From the NCBI RefSeq assembly GCF_946190275.1, contig NZ_CAMHZQ010000010.1, forward strand, positions 1-64,000: a DNA stretch of 64,000 nucleotides, in the 5' to 3' direction. Source of the DNA: Streptococcus mitis (lineage in GTDB: Bacteria > Bacillota > Bacilli > Lactobacillales > Streptococcaceae). The position numbers and the translations under genes were made by a program. This document shows, piece by piece, positions 40,312-50,300 of the stretch; positions within the stretch are counted from its first letter, which is position 1; each line of letters opens with the position of its first letter. The notes under the pieces are model-generated. The model had not been told where the DNA came from, made no database searches, and saw only the letters and a program-made list of their open reading frames with translations.

Positions 40312-43300
40312 ATGAGAAGAGAAGAAGTTTTACGAAATCACTGGTTTTTTAGCCAAGAGGTGGGGAAGGAAGAGGCCTTGGCGTCGGATTTTCAGAGGGG
40401 AAATTGGCAGGCTATTCAAGTGCCACACGACTGGAGTATTTACAATGATTTTGACCAGTATTCGCCAGCGCAAAATGAGGGTGGGCAGTTAAACGGGGGT
40501 CAAGCCTGGTACCGTACGCAGTTTTACTTGGAAGAAGATGCCAGTCTTGTATCGGTGCGTTTGTTGTTTGATGGAGTTTACATGAATGCCCAAGTCTATA
40601 TTAACGGGCAAGTACTGGGCTATTATCCCAATGGCTACACACCTTTTTCTTATGATATCACGCCTTATCTAAGAAATGATGGGACGGCCAACCAGCTTGC
40701 GGTTTTTGTGGAAAATCAGCAACCTAGCAGTCGTTGGTACTCTGGTAGCGGTATTTACCGAGAAGTAAAATTATTGATTACAGATTCGGTGCATCTGGAT
40801 TTATATGGGATTAAGATAGAAAGTCCCAAGCTAAAGGAACAAAGGCAATCTTGGGTGGAAACCCAGCTTACAAGCAAGGTTTCAAATGATGGGCCTCAGT
40901 CCGTGTCGGTGTATTTGGAACAGAGTATCTGGTATGATGGCCAACAGCTGTCAGACTGGCAGGCGACTGATTCTGTAATGATTGAGTCTGGGGACAAATA
41001 TTCTTTCCAACAAGCAATATCAATTTTTCAACCCTTGCTTTGGGATATTGATTCCCCTCACCTTTACCAATTGAAGACTCGTCTTTACAAAAATGGCATC
41101 TTGGTTGATGAAGAAGAGGAGGCTTTTGGTTACCGCTATATGGATTGGCAAGCGGATAAGGGCTTCTTTCTAAATGGTCGCTGGTTGAAGATTCATGGAG
41201 TTTGTCTGCATCATGACTACGGAGCGCTGGGAGCTGTGGAAAATAGGTCAGCTGCCGAGAGACGCTTGCGCCAGATGAAAGAAATGGGGGTCAATGCGAT
41301 TCGAATCACGCATAATCCAGCTAGTAGTATTTTGCTGGATGTAGCTGCCAAAATGGGCCTACTCATCCAAGAAGAAGCCTTTGATACCTGGTATGGAGGC
41401 AAGAAAGAATATGATTATGGTCGCTTTTTTGAGGAAGAAGCGACTCATCCAGAAGCGAAAGCAGGCGATTTCTGGTCAGATTATGATTTGCGCACTATGA
41501 TTGAGCGTGGCAAGAACAATCCAGCTATCTTTATGTGGTCCTTGGGAAATGAAGTCAGTGAAGCAAATGGCGATGCTCATTCATTGAAGACTATCAAACG
41601 CTTGCTAGAAAGGGTCAAGGAAGTGGATGATAGTCGTTTTGTGACCATGGGAATGGATCAATTCCGCTTTGGCGATGGGTCTGGAGGTCATGAAAAGATT
41701 GCTGATTTGTTGGATGTAGTGGGTTTGAATTACTCAGAAGACAATATTGATGGGATTCGCAAAAGACATCCCAAGTGGCGACTTTACGGATCTGAAACCT
41801 CATCGGCTACAAGGACGCGTGACAGCTATTTTCGCCCAGATAAGGAATGGGTTGGGGATAATCGCCGCTTGCGAAATTTTGAACAGTCGGACTATGGTAA
41901 TGATCGGGTTCCTTGGGGGAAGACAGCGACGGCTTCTTGGATAGCAGATAGAAATCGTCTAGACTATGCAGGTCAGTTTATCTGGACAGGAGTGGACTAT
42001 ATTGGTGAGCCGACTCCTTGGCACAATCAAAATGACACGCCTGTCAAGAGTTCTTATTTTGGGATTGTGGACACAGCAGGGATTCCTAAAAATGACTATT
42101 ATCTCTATCAAAGTCAGTGGTTGGATCTGGATCAGCATCCTATGGTTCATATTTTACCCCACTGGAATTGGGAAATCCACAAGAGTTATCAACAAGTTGT
42201 GGATAAGTATGGGGATATCCCTGTTAGAGTGTATTCAAATGCTAGTTCAGTAGAGCTATTTCTCAATGGAAAATCCCAAGGCAGAAAGACTTTTCAGGAA
42301 AAATGGACTTCAGATGGTAGAAAATACCAAGAGGGACAAGGTTATGATCAACTCTATCTCGAATGGCGTTTGGCTTATCAACCAGGAGAATTGCATGCTG
42401 TAGCCTATGATTATCAAGGTCAGATTGTGGCAGAAGATAGGGTGGTGACTGCAGGTAAGCCAGCCAAAATCGGGTTACATGCCGAGAAAACAAAACTGGA
42501 GCCAGATGGGCAAGACCTCCTTTATCTCTATTTTGATGTATTGGACAAGGATGGAAATTGGGTGCCGAGTGCTTCCAATCAGCTTCATTTTGAAATTGAA
42601 GGCCCTGCTCGCATTGTAGGTGTGGATAATGGCAGACAGGCCAGTCGTGAACGTTACCAGGCTCAGAAAAATGGTCGGTTTAAGCGGAAAGCCTTTCATG
42701 GCAGAGGTGTACTTTTGGTTCAGAGCTTGGAGCAGGCAGGCCAAGTAAGAGTAAAGGCCAGTGCCAGAGGGCTAGAGCCAGCAAGTTTTGATCTCTTAGT
42801 GGGAGAGGCTTTTGATTGCCAGCCAGTGAAAAGTCAGCGCTTATTTGAGATTCGAGTGGACAAGCAGGCAGGATTACAAGAAGGGGATTCCCCAGCTATT
42901 GGACTTTATCCACAAACTGTGGATAACCCTGTGAACAAGGTGGGGAATAGTGAAGTGATTTGGGAGACGAGTGGTAGTGCCCACGCCATTATCAAGCAGG
43001 GAGTGCTTCATTGCTTGTCTGCAGGAGACTTGGTTATCAGTGCTATTTATCAAGGGAAAACCTATCAAACTCATTTGCAGGTCGCAGAAAATACCTCACT
43101 AGGGCAAGCAGTTTTTGTACGAACACTTCGCTTGCATACAGCTAAGAGAACTTATCCACAGCTGCCATCTTCAGTCTTGGTGGACTATGAGTTCGGTAGT
43201 GCAAAACGAGTCAAGGTTGTTTGGGAGGCAATATCAGAAGAAGATATAGCAAGCTTTCATGAGTTTACGGTATATGGTCAGCTAGAGGGTTTAGATTTAA

Positions 43301-44100
43301 AGGCTTCTGCTCAGGTTTGTATCCAAGGGATTTGCGCTATTGAGTCTGAAAGTGTTTGGACGCTTGTCAAGGAAGCCCCACACTTGCCAGATCGAGTTAA
43401 GCTAGTCTTATCAGATGGCAGACGAGATATGGCCAAGGTGACTTGGGATGAACTCGAACCTCAAGTTTATGCTCAGGTAGGAGAAAGTGTGCTCACAGGA
43501 CAAGTAGCGGGCTGTGAGTTGCCAGCAACAGTCACCATTCATGTGACAGATGCTAGTGTAGATGGGGAAGTTATTTCTAATCAGTGGACTGGGTCTAACC
43601 TGCCTCTGGTCTTTGCTTCCCATTCAGAGCCTAATCACCCAGCCTCTTACCTCAATGATAAGGTCATTGCTCGGAAGAAATCGACAGCCAATACTTGGAT
43701 TACCAAGTCAGAGCAAGCCAGCGTCGGTATTCTGTTTGGAGATGCAGGGATTTTAAAACCGCGATTTGTGGATAATGTGACCTTGTATTATGTTGAAAAT
43801 CAAGATTATGTGGCGGTGGAGCCGACCTATATCGATTATTATGTGGGAAATGAACCTGCCTTGCCTCGGACTCCTAACCATTTGGACAAGGATTCTCTGC
43901 TCAAGCAAGAGGAGAATTGGCGCCCTGTATCAGCTATCCGAAAAGTTTCAAGCGACAAGGATGAAGAGCTTCGTTTTGAATTTGACAAGGTGGAAACCTA
44001 TGCCCTTCGTCTTCGATTTGAAGGCTTGGCAAGCCCTCTAGCGTTAACAGAATTGCAAGTACATGCCAAAAAAGTAAAGAAAAATGTAGATAGGAAGTAG
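40312..44100 (+). CDS. GH2 beta-galactosidase, intracellular, multi-domain
   Basis: A 1262-residue GH2 enzyme. The N-terminal sugar-binding domain (VPHDWSIYNDF, GWYRT-like AWYRTQF, NGQVLGYYPNGYTPFSYDIT, RWYSGSGIYR) and TIM-barrel core (NAIRITHNPAS, FMWSLGNEVSEANG) are clear. Glu414 in GNEVSE should be the acid/base and Glu495 in LYGSETSSA the nucleophile. Extra C-terminal beta domains, including Big-like modules and a galactose-binding-like end, follow from about residue 720. The core resembles the pneumococcal surface enzyme BgaA, but there is no signal peptide or LPXTG, so it should be cytoplasmic. It ends one base before GH29. Confidence 0.88.
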   Translation: MRREEVLRNHWFFSQEVGKEEALASDFQRGNWQAIQVPHDWSIYNDFDQYSPAQNEGGQLNGGQAWYRTQFYLEEDASLVSVRLLFDGVYMNAQVYINGQVLGYYPNGYTPFSYDITPYLRNDGTANQLAVFVENQQPSSRWYSGSGIYREVKLLITDSVHLDLYGIKIESPKLKEQRQSWVETQLTSKVSNDGPQSVSVYLEQSIWYDGQQLSDWQATDSVMIESGDKYSFQQAISIFQPLLWDIDSPHLYQLKTRLYKNGILVDEEEEAFGYRYMDWQADKGFFLNGRWLKIHGVCLHHDYGALGAVENRSAAERRLRQMKEMGVNAIRITHNPASSILLDVAAKMGLLIQEEAFDTWYGGKKEYDYGRFFEEEATHPEAKAGDFWSDYDLRTMIERGKNNPAIFMWSLGNEVSEANGDAHSLKTIKRLLERVKEVDDSRFVTMGMDQFRFGDGSGGHEKIADLLDVVGLNYSEDNIDGIRKRHPKWRLYGSETSSATRTRDSYFRPDKEWVGDNRRLRNFEQSDYGNDRVPWGKTATASWIADRNRLDYAGQFIWTGVDYIGEPTPWHNQNDTPVKSSYFGIVDTAGIPKNDYYLYQSQWLDLDQHPMVHILPHWNWEIHKSYQQVVDKYGDIPVRVYSNASSVELFLNGKSQGRKTFQEKWTSDGRKYQEGQGYDQLYLEWRLAYQPGELHAVAYDYQGQIVAEDRVVTAGKPAKIGLHAEKTKLEPDGQDLLYLYFDVLDKDGNWVPSASNQLHFEIEGPARIVGVDNGRQASRERYQAQKNGRFKRKAFHGRGVLLVQSLEQAGQVRVKASARGLEPASFDLLVGEAFDCQPVKSQRLFEIRVDKQAGLQEGDSPAIGLYPQTVDNPVNKVGNSEVIWETSGSAHAIIKQGVLHCLSAGDLVISAIYQGKTYQTHLQVAENTSLGQAVFVRTLRLHTAKRTYPQLPSSVLVDYEFGSAKRVKVVWEAISEEDIASFHEFTVYGQLEGLDLKASAQVCIQGICAIESESVWTLVKEAPHLPDRVKLVLSDGRRDMAKVTWDELEPQVYAQVGESVLTGQVAGCELPATVTIHVTDASVDGEVISNQWTGSNLPLVFASHSEPNHPASYLNDKVIARKKSTANTWITKSEQASVGILFGDAGILKPRFVDNVTLYYVENQDYVAVEPTYIDYYVGNEPALPRTPNHLDKDSLLKQEENWRPVSAIRKVSSDKDEELRFEFDKVETYALRLRFEGLASPLALTELQVHAKKVKKNVDRK

Positions 44101-44101
44101 T

Positions 44102-45790
44102 ATGGTAAGAGAAATAAAACAGCATGAACCTTTGCCTAGTCAGGCCCAGCTAGCTTATTTAGAGGATGAACTAGCAGCCTTTATTCATTTTGGGCCTAAT
44201 ACTTTTTATGACCAGGAATGGGGGACAGGTCAGGAGGATCCTGAACGCTTTAACCCGACAAGGTTAGACGCGCGTGAATGGGTTCGCGTGCTTAAGGAAA
44301 CGGGCTTTAAGAAGTTGATTTTGGTGGTCAAGCACCACGACGGCTTTGTACTCTATCCGACGGCATACACGGATTATTCGGTCAAGGCCAGCCCTTGGAG
44401 GAATGGAGAGGGTGATTTACTCCTTGAAGTATCCCAAGCTGCTACAGAGTTTGATATGGATATGGGGGTCTACCTATCGCCGTGGGACGCCCACAGCCCC
44501 CTCTATCATGTGGACCGAGAAGCGGACTATAATGCCTATTATCTGGCTCAGCTGAAGGAGATTTTATCAAATCCTGCCTATGGAAATGAAGGGATATTTG
44601 CTGAGGTCTGGATGGATGGTGCCAGAGGAGAGGGCGCTCAAAAGGTCAATTATGAATTTGAAAAATGGTTTGAAACCATTCGTGACTTGCAGGGAGATTG
44701 TTTAATTTTTTCAACAGAAGGTACCAGTATACGCTGGATTGGCAATGAACGAGGGTATGCAGGTGATCCCCTATGGCAAAAGGTGAATCCTGACAAACTA
44801 GGGACAGAGGCAGAGCTGGACTATCTTCAGCATGGAGATTCTTCAGGCACTATTTTTTCAATCGGTGAGGCAGATGTTTCCATTCGGCCAGGTTGGTTTT
44901 ACCATGAGGACCAGGATCCTAAGTCTCTTGAGGAATTGGTTGAAATCTACTTTCACTCAGTAGGGCGAGGAACTCCACTCTTGCTCAATATTCCGCCGAA
45001 TCAAGATGGGCTATTTGACACAAAGGATATTGAACGACTTTATGAATTTGCGGCCTATCGCAATGAGCTCTATAAAGAAGATTTGGCTCTGGGAGCCAAG
45101 GTATCTGGTCCAGCACGTTCCGTAGCCTTTGCCTGTCATCATCTGACAGACGGACTTGAGACTAGTTCATGGGCAAGCGATGCAGACTTGCCCATCCAGC
45201 TAGAAATTGATTTAGGTTCTCCCAAAATCTTCGATGTGCTTGAGTTAAGAGAAGATTTGAAGCTGGGCCAACGAATCGCAGCTTTTCATGTGCAAGTAGA
45301 GGTGGACGGCATCTGGCAAGAATTTGGTACAGGCTTTACAGTTGGTTATAAGCGTCTCCTGCGAGGTCCGCTAGTAGAGGCACAGAAGGTGCGCGTGATA
45401 ATTACAGAGGCACAATCTATGCCTGTATTGACCAAGATTTCCCTCTATAAAACTCCTAGCTTATCACAAAAAGTAGTTGTTCAGAGTCTAGCATTTGCAG
45501 AAAAAAGTCTAGCTGTAGCAAAGGGAGAGACTCTTCATTTTAGGATTGAACGTAGCGAAAGTGATACTCCTTTGGAGGCTAAGATTTCGATTCAACCGGG
45601 GACAGGTGTCCATGGTATCGCCTATCAGGACGAAATTCAAGTCCTCCAATTCCAAGCTGGGGAATGCAAAAAAGATTTGACCATACCAACCCTGTATTTT
45701 GCTGCTGATAAGACCTTGGATTTCTATCTGAATCTGACTGTTGATGGACAACTGATTGATCAAGCTCATATTTTAGTTGAAACGAGATAA
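44102..45790 (+). CDS. GH29 alpha-L-fucosidase, intracellular
   Basis: A 562-residue GH29 enzyme without signal peptide. The barrel shows AAFIHFGPNTFYDQEWG, LILVVKHHDGFVLYPT, GVYLSPWDAH and the nucleophile aspartate in AEVWMDGARGEG; the C-terminal part has a galactose-binding-like beta domain (LTDGLETSSWASD). The sequence type fits the B subfamily acting on alpha-1,3/1,4-fucose of Lewis structures; the pneumococcal relative at this locus has that activity, but specificity here is inferred. One base separates it from the GH2 stop, so the two are co-transcribed under the cre-controlled promoter. Confidence 0.9.
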   Translation: MVREIKQHEPLPSQAQLAYLEDELAAFIHFGPNTFYDQEWGTGQEDPERFNPTRLDAREWVRVLKETGFKKLILVVKHHDGFVLYPTAYTDYSVKASPWRNGEGDLLLEVSQAATEFDMDMGVYLSPWDAHSPLYHVDREADYNAYYLAQLKEILSNPAYGNEGIFAEVWMDGARGEGAQKVNYEFEKWFETIRDLQGDCLIFSTEGTSIRWIGNERGYAGDPLWQKVNPDKLGTEAELDYLQHGDSSGTIFSIGEADVSIRPGWFYHEDQDPKSLEELVEIYFHSVGRGTPLLLNIPPNQDGLFDTKDIERLYEFAAYRNELYKEDLALGAKVSGPARSVAFACHHLTDGLETSSWASDADLPIQLEIDLGSPKIFDVLELREDLKLGQRIAAFHVQVEVDGIWQEFGTGFTVGYKRLLRGPLVEAQKVRVIITEAQSMPVLTKISLYKTPSLSQKVVVQSLAFAEKSLAVAKGETLHFRIERSESDTPLEAKISIQPGTGVHGIAYQDEIQVLQFQAGECKKDLTIPTLYFAADKTLDFYLNLTVDGQLIDQAHILVETR

Positions 45791-45864
45791 AATATCTTCA
45801 CAATTCATTTCCTTTTCGAATAAATAGATAGAACCATCGAATCTAGCAAAATTAGATTTAAAAA

Positions 45865-45875
45865 TATGGTATAAT
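45865..45875 (+). promoter_or_regulatory. extended -10 promoter of the Rpn-family gene
   Basis: TATGG followed by TATAAT (45870-45875); no good -35. The predicted start near 45882 would fall inside the ribosome site AAGGAGG (45878-45884). Confidence 0.5.
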
Positions 45876-45890
45876 AGAAGGAGGAAATGG

Positions 45891-46814
45891 ATGACTTTAA
45901 GACATCCGGGCATCAGCCCAACAAATGATTTGGTTGCTAAGAAAATTTTTAGCAATCCAGAAATCACTTGTCAATTTATTCGCGATATGTTGGACTTACC
46001 AGCCAAAAATGTAACCATTTTGGAGGGGAGCAATATTCATGTCTTGCCTTCCCTGCCGTACTCGGCCCAGGATTTCTATACCAGTATTGATGTCTTAGCT
46101 GAGCTAGATAATGGAACGCAAGTAATTATTGAAATCCAAGTTCATCATCAGAATTTTTTTATCAATCGTTTATGGGCTTATCTGTGCAGTCAGGTCAATC
46201 AAAATCTCGAAAAAATTCGCCAACGAGAAGGCGATACACACCAGAGTTACAAGCATATTGCACCCGTTTATGCTATTGCCATCGTAGATAGTAATTACTT
46301 CTCAGATGACTTGGCTTTTCACAGCTTTAGTATGCGGGAGGACACGACAGGCGAGGTTTTAACCATCACCAATAATGGACAAGAACACCATCTGGTCAAG
46401 ATGGCATTCTTGGAATTAAGAAAATACAGAGAAACCAGCAAAGATAGCATTCGCAAACCGTGGTTGGAGTTTTTTGGTAACAAGCCCTTTACCCAACAAC
46501 CTGAGCGAGCCATCAGTCAAGCAGACCAACTGCTGGACTACAAGAGCTGGTCCGAGGAGGACAGGAAGATGTTTAGTCAACTACGTATGCGAGAAGAACA
46601 AGCCTTGTTAGCACAGGACTATGCTTTGGAACAAGCTGAAGAAAAAGGTTTAGAGCGTGGTCGTGCAGAGGGTCGTGAACAAGGACGAGAAGAAGGCATT
46701 GAAGAGGGATTAAAAGTAGGTTTAGTAAATCTAGTACGTCAAGGTCTCCTGACTTCTGAAGTTGCCAGCCAGCAATTGGGCATGAGCGTCGCTGAGTTTG
46801 AGGCCTTGTTGTAA
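45891..46814 (+). CDS. Rpn/PD-(D/E)XK nuclease family protein
   Basis: A 307-residue member of the Rpn (recombination-promoting nuclease, transposase_31-like) family. The nuclease core is at residues about 55-90: DFYTSIDVLAELDNGTQVIIEIQVHHQ gives the D and ExQ positions of the restriction-type fold, preceded by the family start TNDLVAKKIFSNPE. The C-terminus has the usual charged repeat EKGLERGRAEGREQGREEG and a short helical end. In E. coli relatives are DNA endonucleases that raise recombination; in streptococci their role is unknown. It stands alone between the glycosidase pair and the giant surface gene. Confidence 0.88.
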   Translation: MTLRHPGISPTNDLVAKKIFSNPEITCQFIRDMLDLPAKNVTILEGSNIHVLPSLPYSAQDFYTSIDVLAELDNGTQVIIEIQVHHQNFFINRLWAYLCSQVNQNLEKIRQREGDTHQSYKHIAPVYAIAIVDSNYFSDDLAFHSFSMREDTTGEVLTITNNGQEHHLVKMAFLELRKYRETSKDSIRKPWLEFFGNKPFTQQPERAISQADQLLDYKSWSEEDRKMFSQLRMREEQALLAQDYALEQAEEKGLERGRAEGREQGREEGIEEGLKVGLVNLVRQGLLTSEVASQQLGMSVAEFEALL

Positions 46815-46827
46815 ATAGTAAAAAATG

Positions 46828-46862
46828 ACATGTTATCGCGTAAGATAGCATGTTTTGTTTTG
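46828..46862 (+). terminator. terminator after the Rpn-family gene
   Basis: ACATGTTATC (46828-46837) pairs with GATAGCATGT (46844-46853), followed by TTTGTTTTG. Confidence 0.8.
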
Positions 46863-47232
46863 TGTTTATACTCTTTAGGAGGCTCGCCAATCCATGTCAT
46901 CGTCTCTTAGCTGTATCTAGCCAATTGTGCCCTGTCTATGAGGAGTTTTCTGGTTTGATCTTTAATTTTCTGAAGTATATTGTTTTTACGAATGATTTCT
47001 TTTTTTAAAGTTAGAATAGATGGTTTCATACTTCAAACTGATATATTTTACCTTTTTCGACCAATGTATGCCTTATTTTTCCAAATCGCAGATAAACAGC
47101 AAAATATCAACATATAATAATCTTAGAACTTTTTATTTATAAAAATGTGAAAAAATGCGAAATGGAATTTTCTGAAAATTACCTACATTCCCAAAACGCT
47201 TTTTTTTTTGCGAAAATTTTAAATTAAATTAG
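46863..47232. other. gene-free AT-rich region before the giant surface gene
   Basis: No ORF with support on either strand. The second half is very AT-rich with runs of T and A, as expected upstream of a strong promoter. Nothing recognisable as BOX, RUP or an IS end was seen. Confidence 0.6.
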
Positions 47233-47261
47233 TTGCATATATATCAAAAATAAAGTAGAAT
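47233..47261 (+). promoter_or_regulatory. promoter of the giant surface protein gene
   Basis: TTGCAT (47233-47238), a 17-base spacer and TAGAAT (47256-47261); predicted start near 47268, leaving a leader of about 100 nt. Confidence 0.65.
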
Positions 47262-47368
47262 AGTCAATGTAGGGATTCACACTAACTATAATAATTAGCT
47301 GTTGCTTAAGAAACGGCTAGTTTCGCGTGAAAATCCAAAATATATTTCAAAAAGGAGATCCTAAATTA

Positions 47369-50300
47369 ATGGACAACAAATCATCAATGAGTCGCGTTGA
47401 GCGTCTACATCGTGAAAAGGTAACACGCTATTCAATCCGCAAGTATAGCTTTGGTGCGGCTAGTGTAGCCGTTGCTGCTCTTTTCATGTTCTTAGGAAAT
47501 GGTGCTGTATCAGCTGATATGACTGCTGTTCAACCGCAAGACGAATCAGAGCTTAAAGTTAAACCAAATGATGAAAATACTGGATTAGATAAGGTTCAGG
47601 GAGATACTACAAAACAAGTAGACAATACAGGTGTAGCGGAACCTACTGCTAAACCAGCAGAAAGTACTCCAGCAGCACAACCAATTGCAGAAGAGCCAAC
47701 ACAACCAGCTGCACCAGAAGTAACAACTCCAGCTTTGGACAAAAAGCAACTAGAAAACTACATTTCAGAAGTTAAATCAAAACTTTCTACAGGTAAGTAT
47801 GCTAATAAAACAGAGGAAAGCCTTGCTCTTTTGAATAGTGAATTGGCTTCTGCTGAGTCTACGCTCGCTTCTGCAACTACTCAAGATGAATTGACAAAGG
47901 CTTATCAGAAACTAGTGACGTTTGTTAGTTCAGGGTTAAAAAACAAACCAAAAGAAGCTCCGAAAGTAGACACTACTAACGGACAACCAACTGTAGGTAA
48001 AAAAGCAGAAAATACAGAACCAAAAGCTGGTACTAACTCAATCGAAAACACAGGATCTCATGATTCACGTAATGGGAAAGTGTTAGATAAAGATAATGCT
48101 TTCCGTGCAGACACTGCTGATACAGAAAGACCAAAAGTATCAATCGATTATGATGATCCAGCATCTAAAACATTCTGGGTAACACCAACAGAAGAAACAA
48201 ATATTATTGACCGTATCAAGATTACAGATAACAGCGGTAAGATTGTTAAAGGTTGGATGCAAAAAATGGGTGGCGGAACTGACATTAATGTAGGTTATGG
48301 ATTAAATAACTCTAATATTGATGGCGAAACAACTGCCACACCTGAACAACCAGCTACACTTTCTGTTACAGGGGTTTTACAACCACGCCTTAATGGTAAG
48401 CCATGGCCTAATGGTTCAACCGTAGTATCACGTAAAGTTCGTGCTAAAGATGCAAGTAACAATGAAATGGACAACGAAGGTGCCTCTGATCCAGATGCTC
48501 AAGTATGGTTCAAAGTTCGTTCACAAAACGTAAAATACACAGGAGATTTAGCAAATAAAGCTGCAAACATTGATAAAGTTGCTGTAGCTAATCCAGCACA
48601 ACTTCAACAACCAGAATTGGATCAAATTAAAGCTAAATTGCAAGAAGGTAACGGAAACAACCTTAACGGTAAGATTGATACTGTTACTCAACAAGGTGAT
48701 AAAGTTGTTATTACTTATAACGATGGAACAACTGATTTAATTGATAAGTCTAAACTAATCAATAGTGGAGCTGCTCCAGTAGTAAATACTAAAGCAAGAA
48801 ATACCATCTATTCTACTGATAATGAAATTACAGGTACAGGAACTGCTGGATCAACAATTAAAGTAACGGTCAAAGATCAGAAAACTGGAGCTGTATTGTC
48901 TGAAAAAACAACAGAAGTAGGACAAGATGGAAACTGGAAACTTACTTTAGATAAAGGATTGAATAGTAATGAAGCCTTATTAGGTGCTAGTGAAGCTGCG
49001 AGAACATTCTATGATCCTAAAAATCCAGTCGAGGTTGTGAGTGTTACAAATGGTATCGAAAGCGAAAAGGCAAACTTAGAGGTTTCTATTGGTGAATCAA
49101 AAATCTTACCATCAGAGGCAGCTAAAGACAAAACTAGTGTTGTCGCTGGAGCTAAGAAAGTTGTACTAACAGTTCCGCACGATACAGGATATTCATATTT
49201 CTGGTACAAAGATAAAGAAACAAATTCAGCACCTCAAGTGACATTGAAACGAGGCGAAGACAGAGGATGGTCTATTACAGAAAATCCAGAAAGAGCAACT
49301 ATTGAATCTGTTCAGCACGGTAATTTTGTTGATACAATTACATTAACACTAACAAAACCAGTTGCTGAAGGAAATAATAACATTCAAATCATTTCGCATA
49401 ATGGTTCAGCTTCTCATGGAAGTTTCTCAGGAAAAAAATCAATCAATGTAACTAACGAAGCACCAGTAGTGTCATCAGCAACAGACTCAGATGTAACGAC
49501 AGTAGCTGAGGGAGGAACTGTAGATCTTTCAACTCTAGCGAAAGTAACAGACCATGAAGATGACCAAAATGCTACATTAGGTGCCAAAGGTACACCAACA
49601 GTAGTATCTATCAATGGTGATACAAGTAAAACAACTCTTGAAGCAGCAGATTTAGCAACACCAGGAACATATACTGTTAAATATAAAGCTGTAGATAGCC
49701 AAGGTAAAGAATCAGCAGAATACACTTATAAAGTAATTGTACGTAAAAACGATGCTCCAACATTAGATATTCCATATTCTAATAAAGAAGAAAAACAAAT
49801 CTATCTATATACTACAGAAGAAAATGATATTTCTCTAAAAGTAAAAGATGATTCTGGAAAAGTTAAAGAAGCAGTTCTTAAATTCCCTGGTGGACAAAAC
49901 GAGTCTTATATGACTGGTGGAAATAAATCTGCAATGTACCTAAAACAAGAAGGTATGACAACTTCAGAAGTAACTGCAAGTGAAGATGCACCACACGAAA
50001 TTAAACTTACAGGTGCTATTCCAAAAGGAACATGGGGATTAAACTCTAATACAGGGATGACTCGTATCCTTTATGCAAAAGATACAGATGATAAAGATAC
50101 TTCTGCTTCATTTGATAATAATAAGACTGTAAATGGATATATCCGTTTTGTTCTAAAAGACCAAACTACTAAATATGACATTAAAACACTAGATGCAGAA
50201 AACAAAATTGCTGTTAACGATGCTAATGATTTAACAGATGCAGATCTTGAAAAAATCAAAAACAATCTTAAAGTTGAATATGCTCAAACAAATGATGATG

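Noticed and set aside
45891..46814. Rpn-family gene considered as a transposase marking an insertion sequence
   Set aside because: No terminal inverted repeats or target duplications were seen around it, and the family is better described as nuclease-like.
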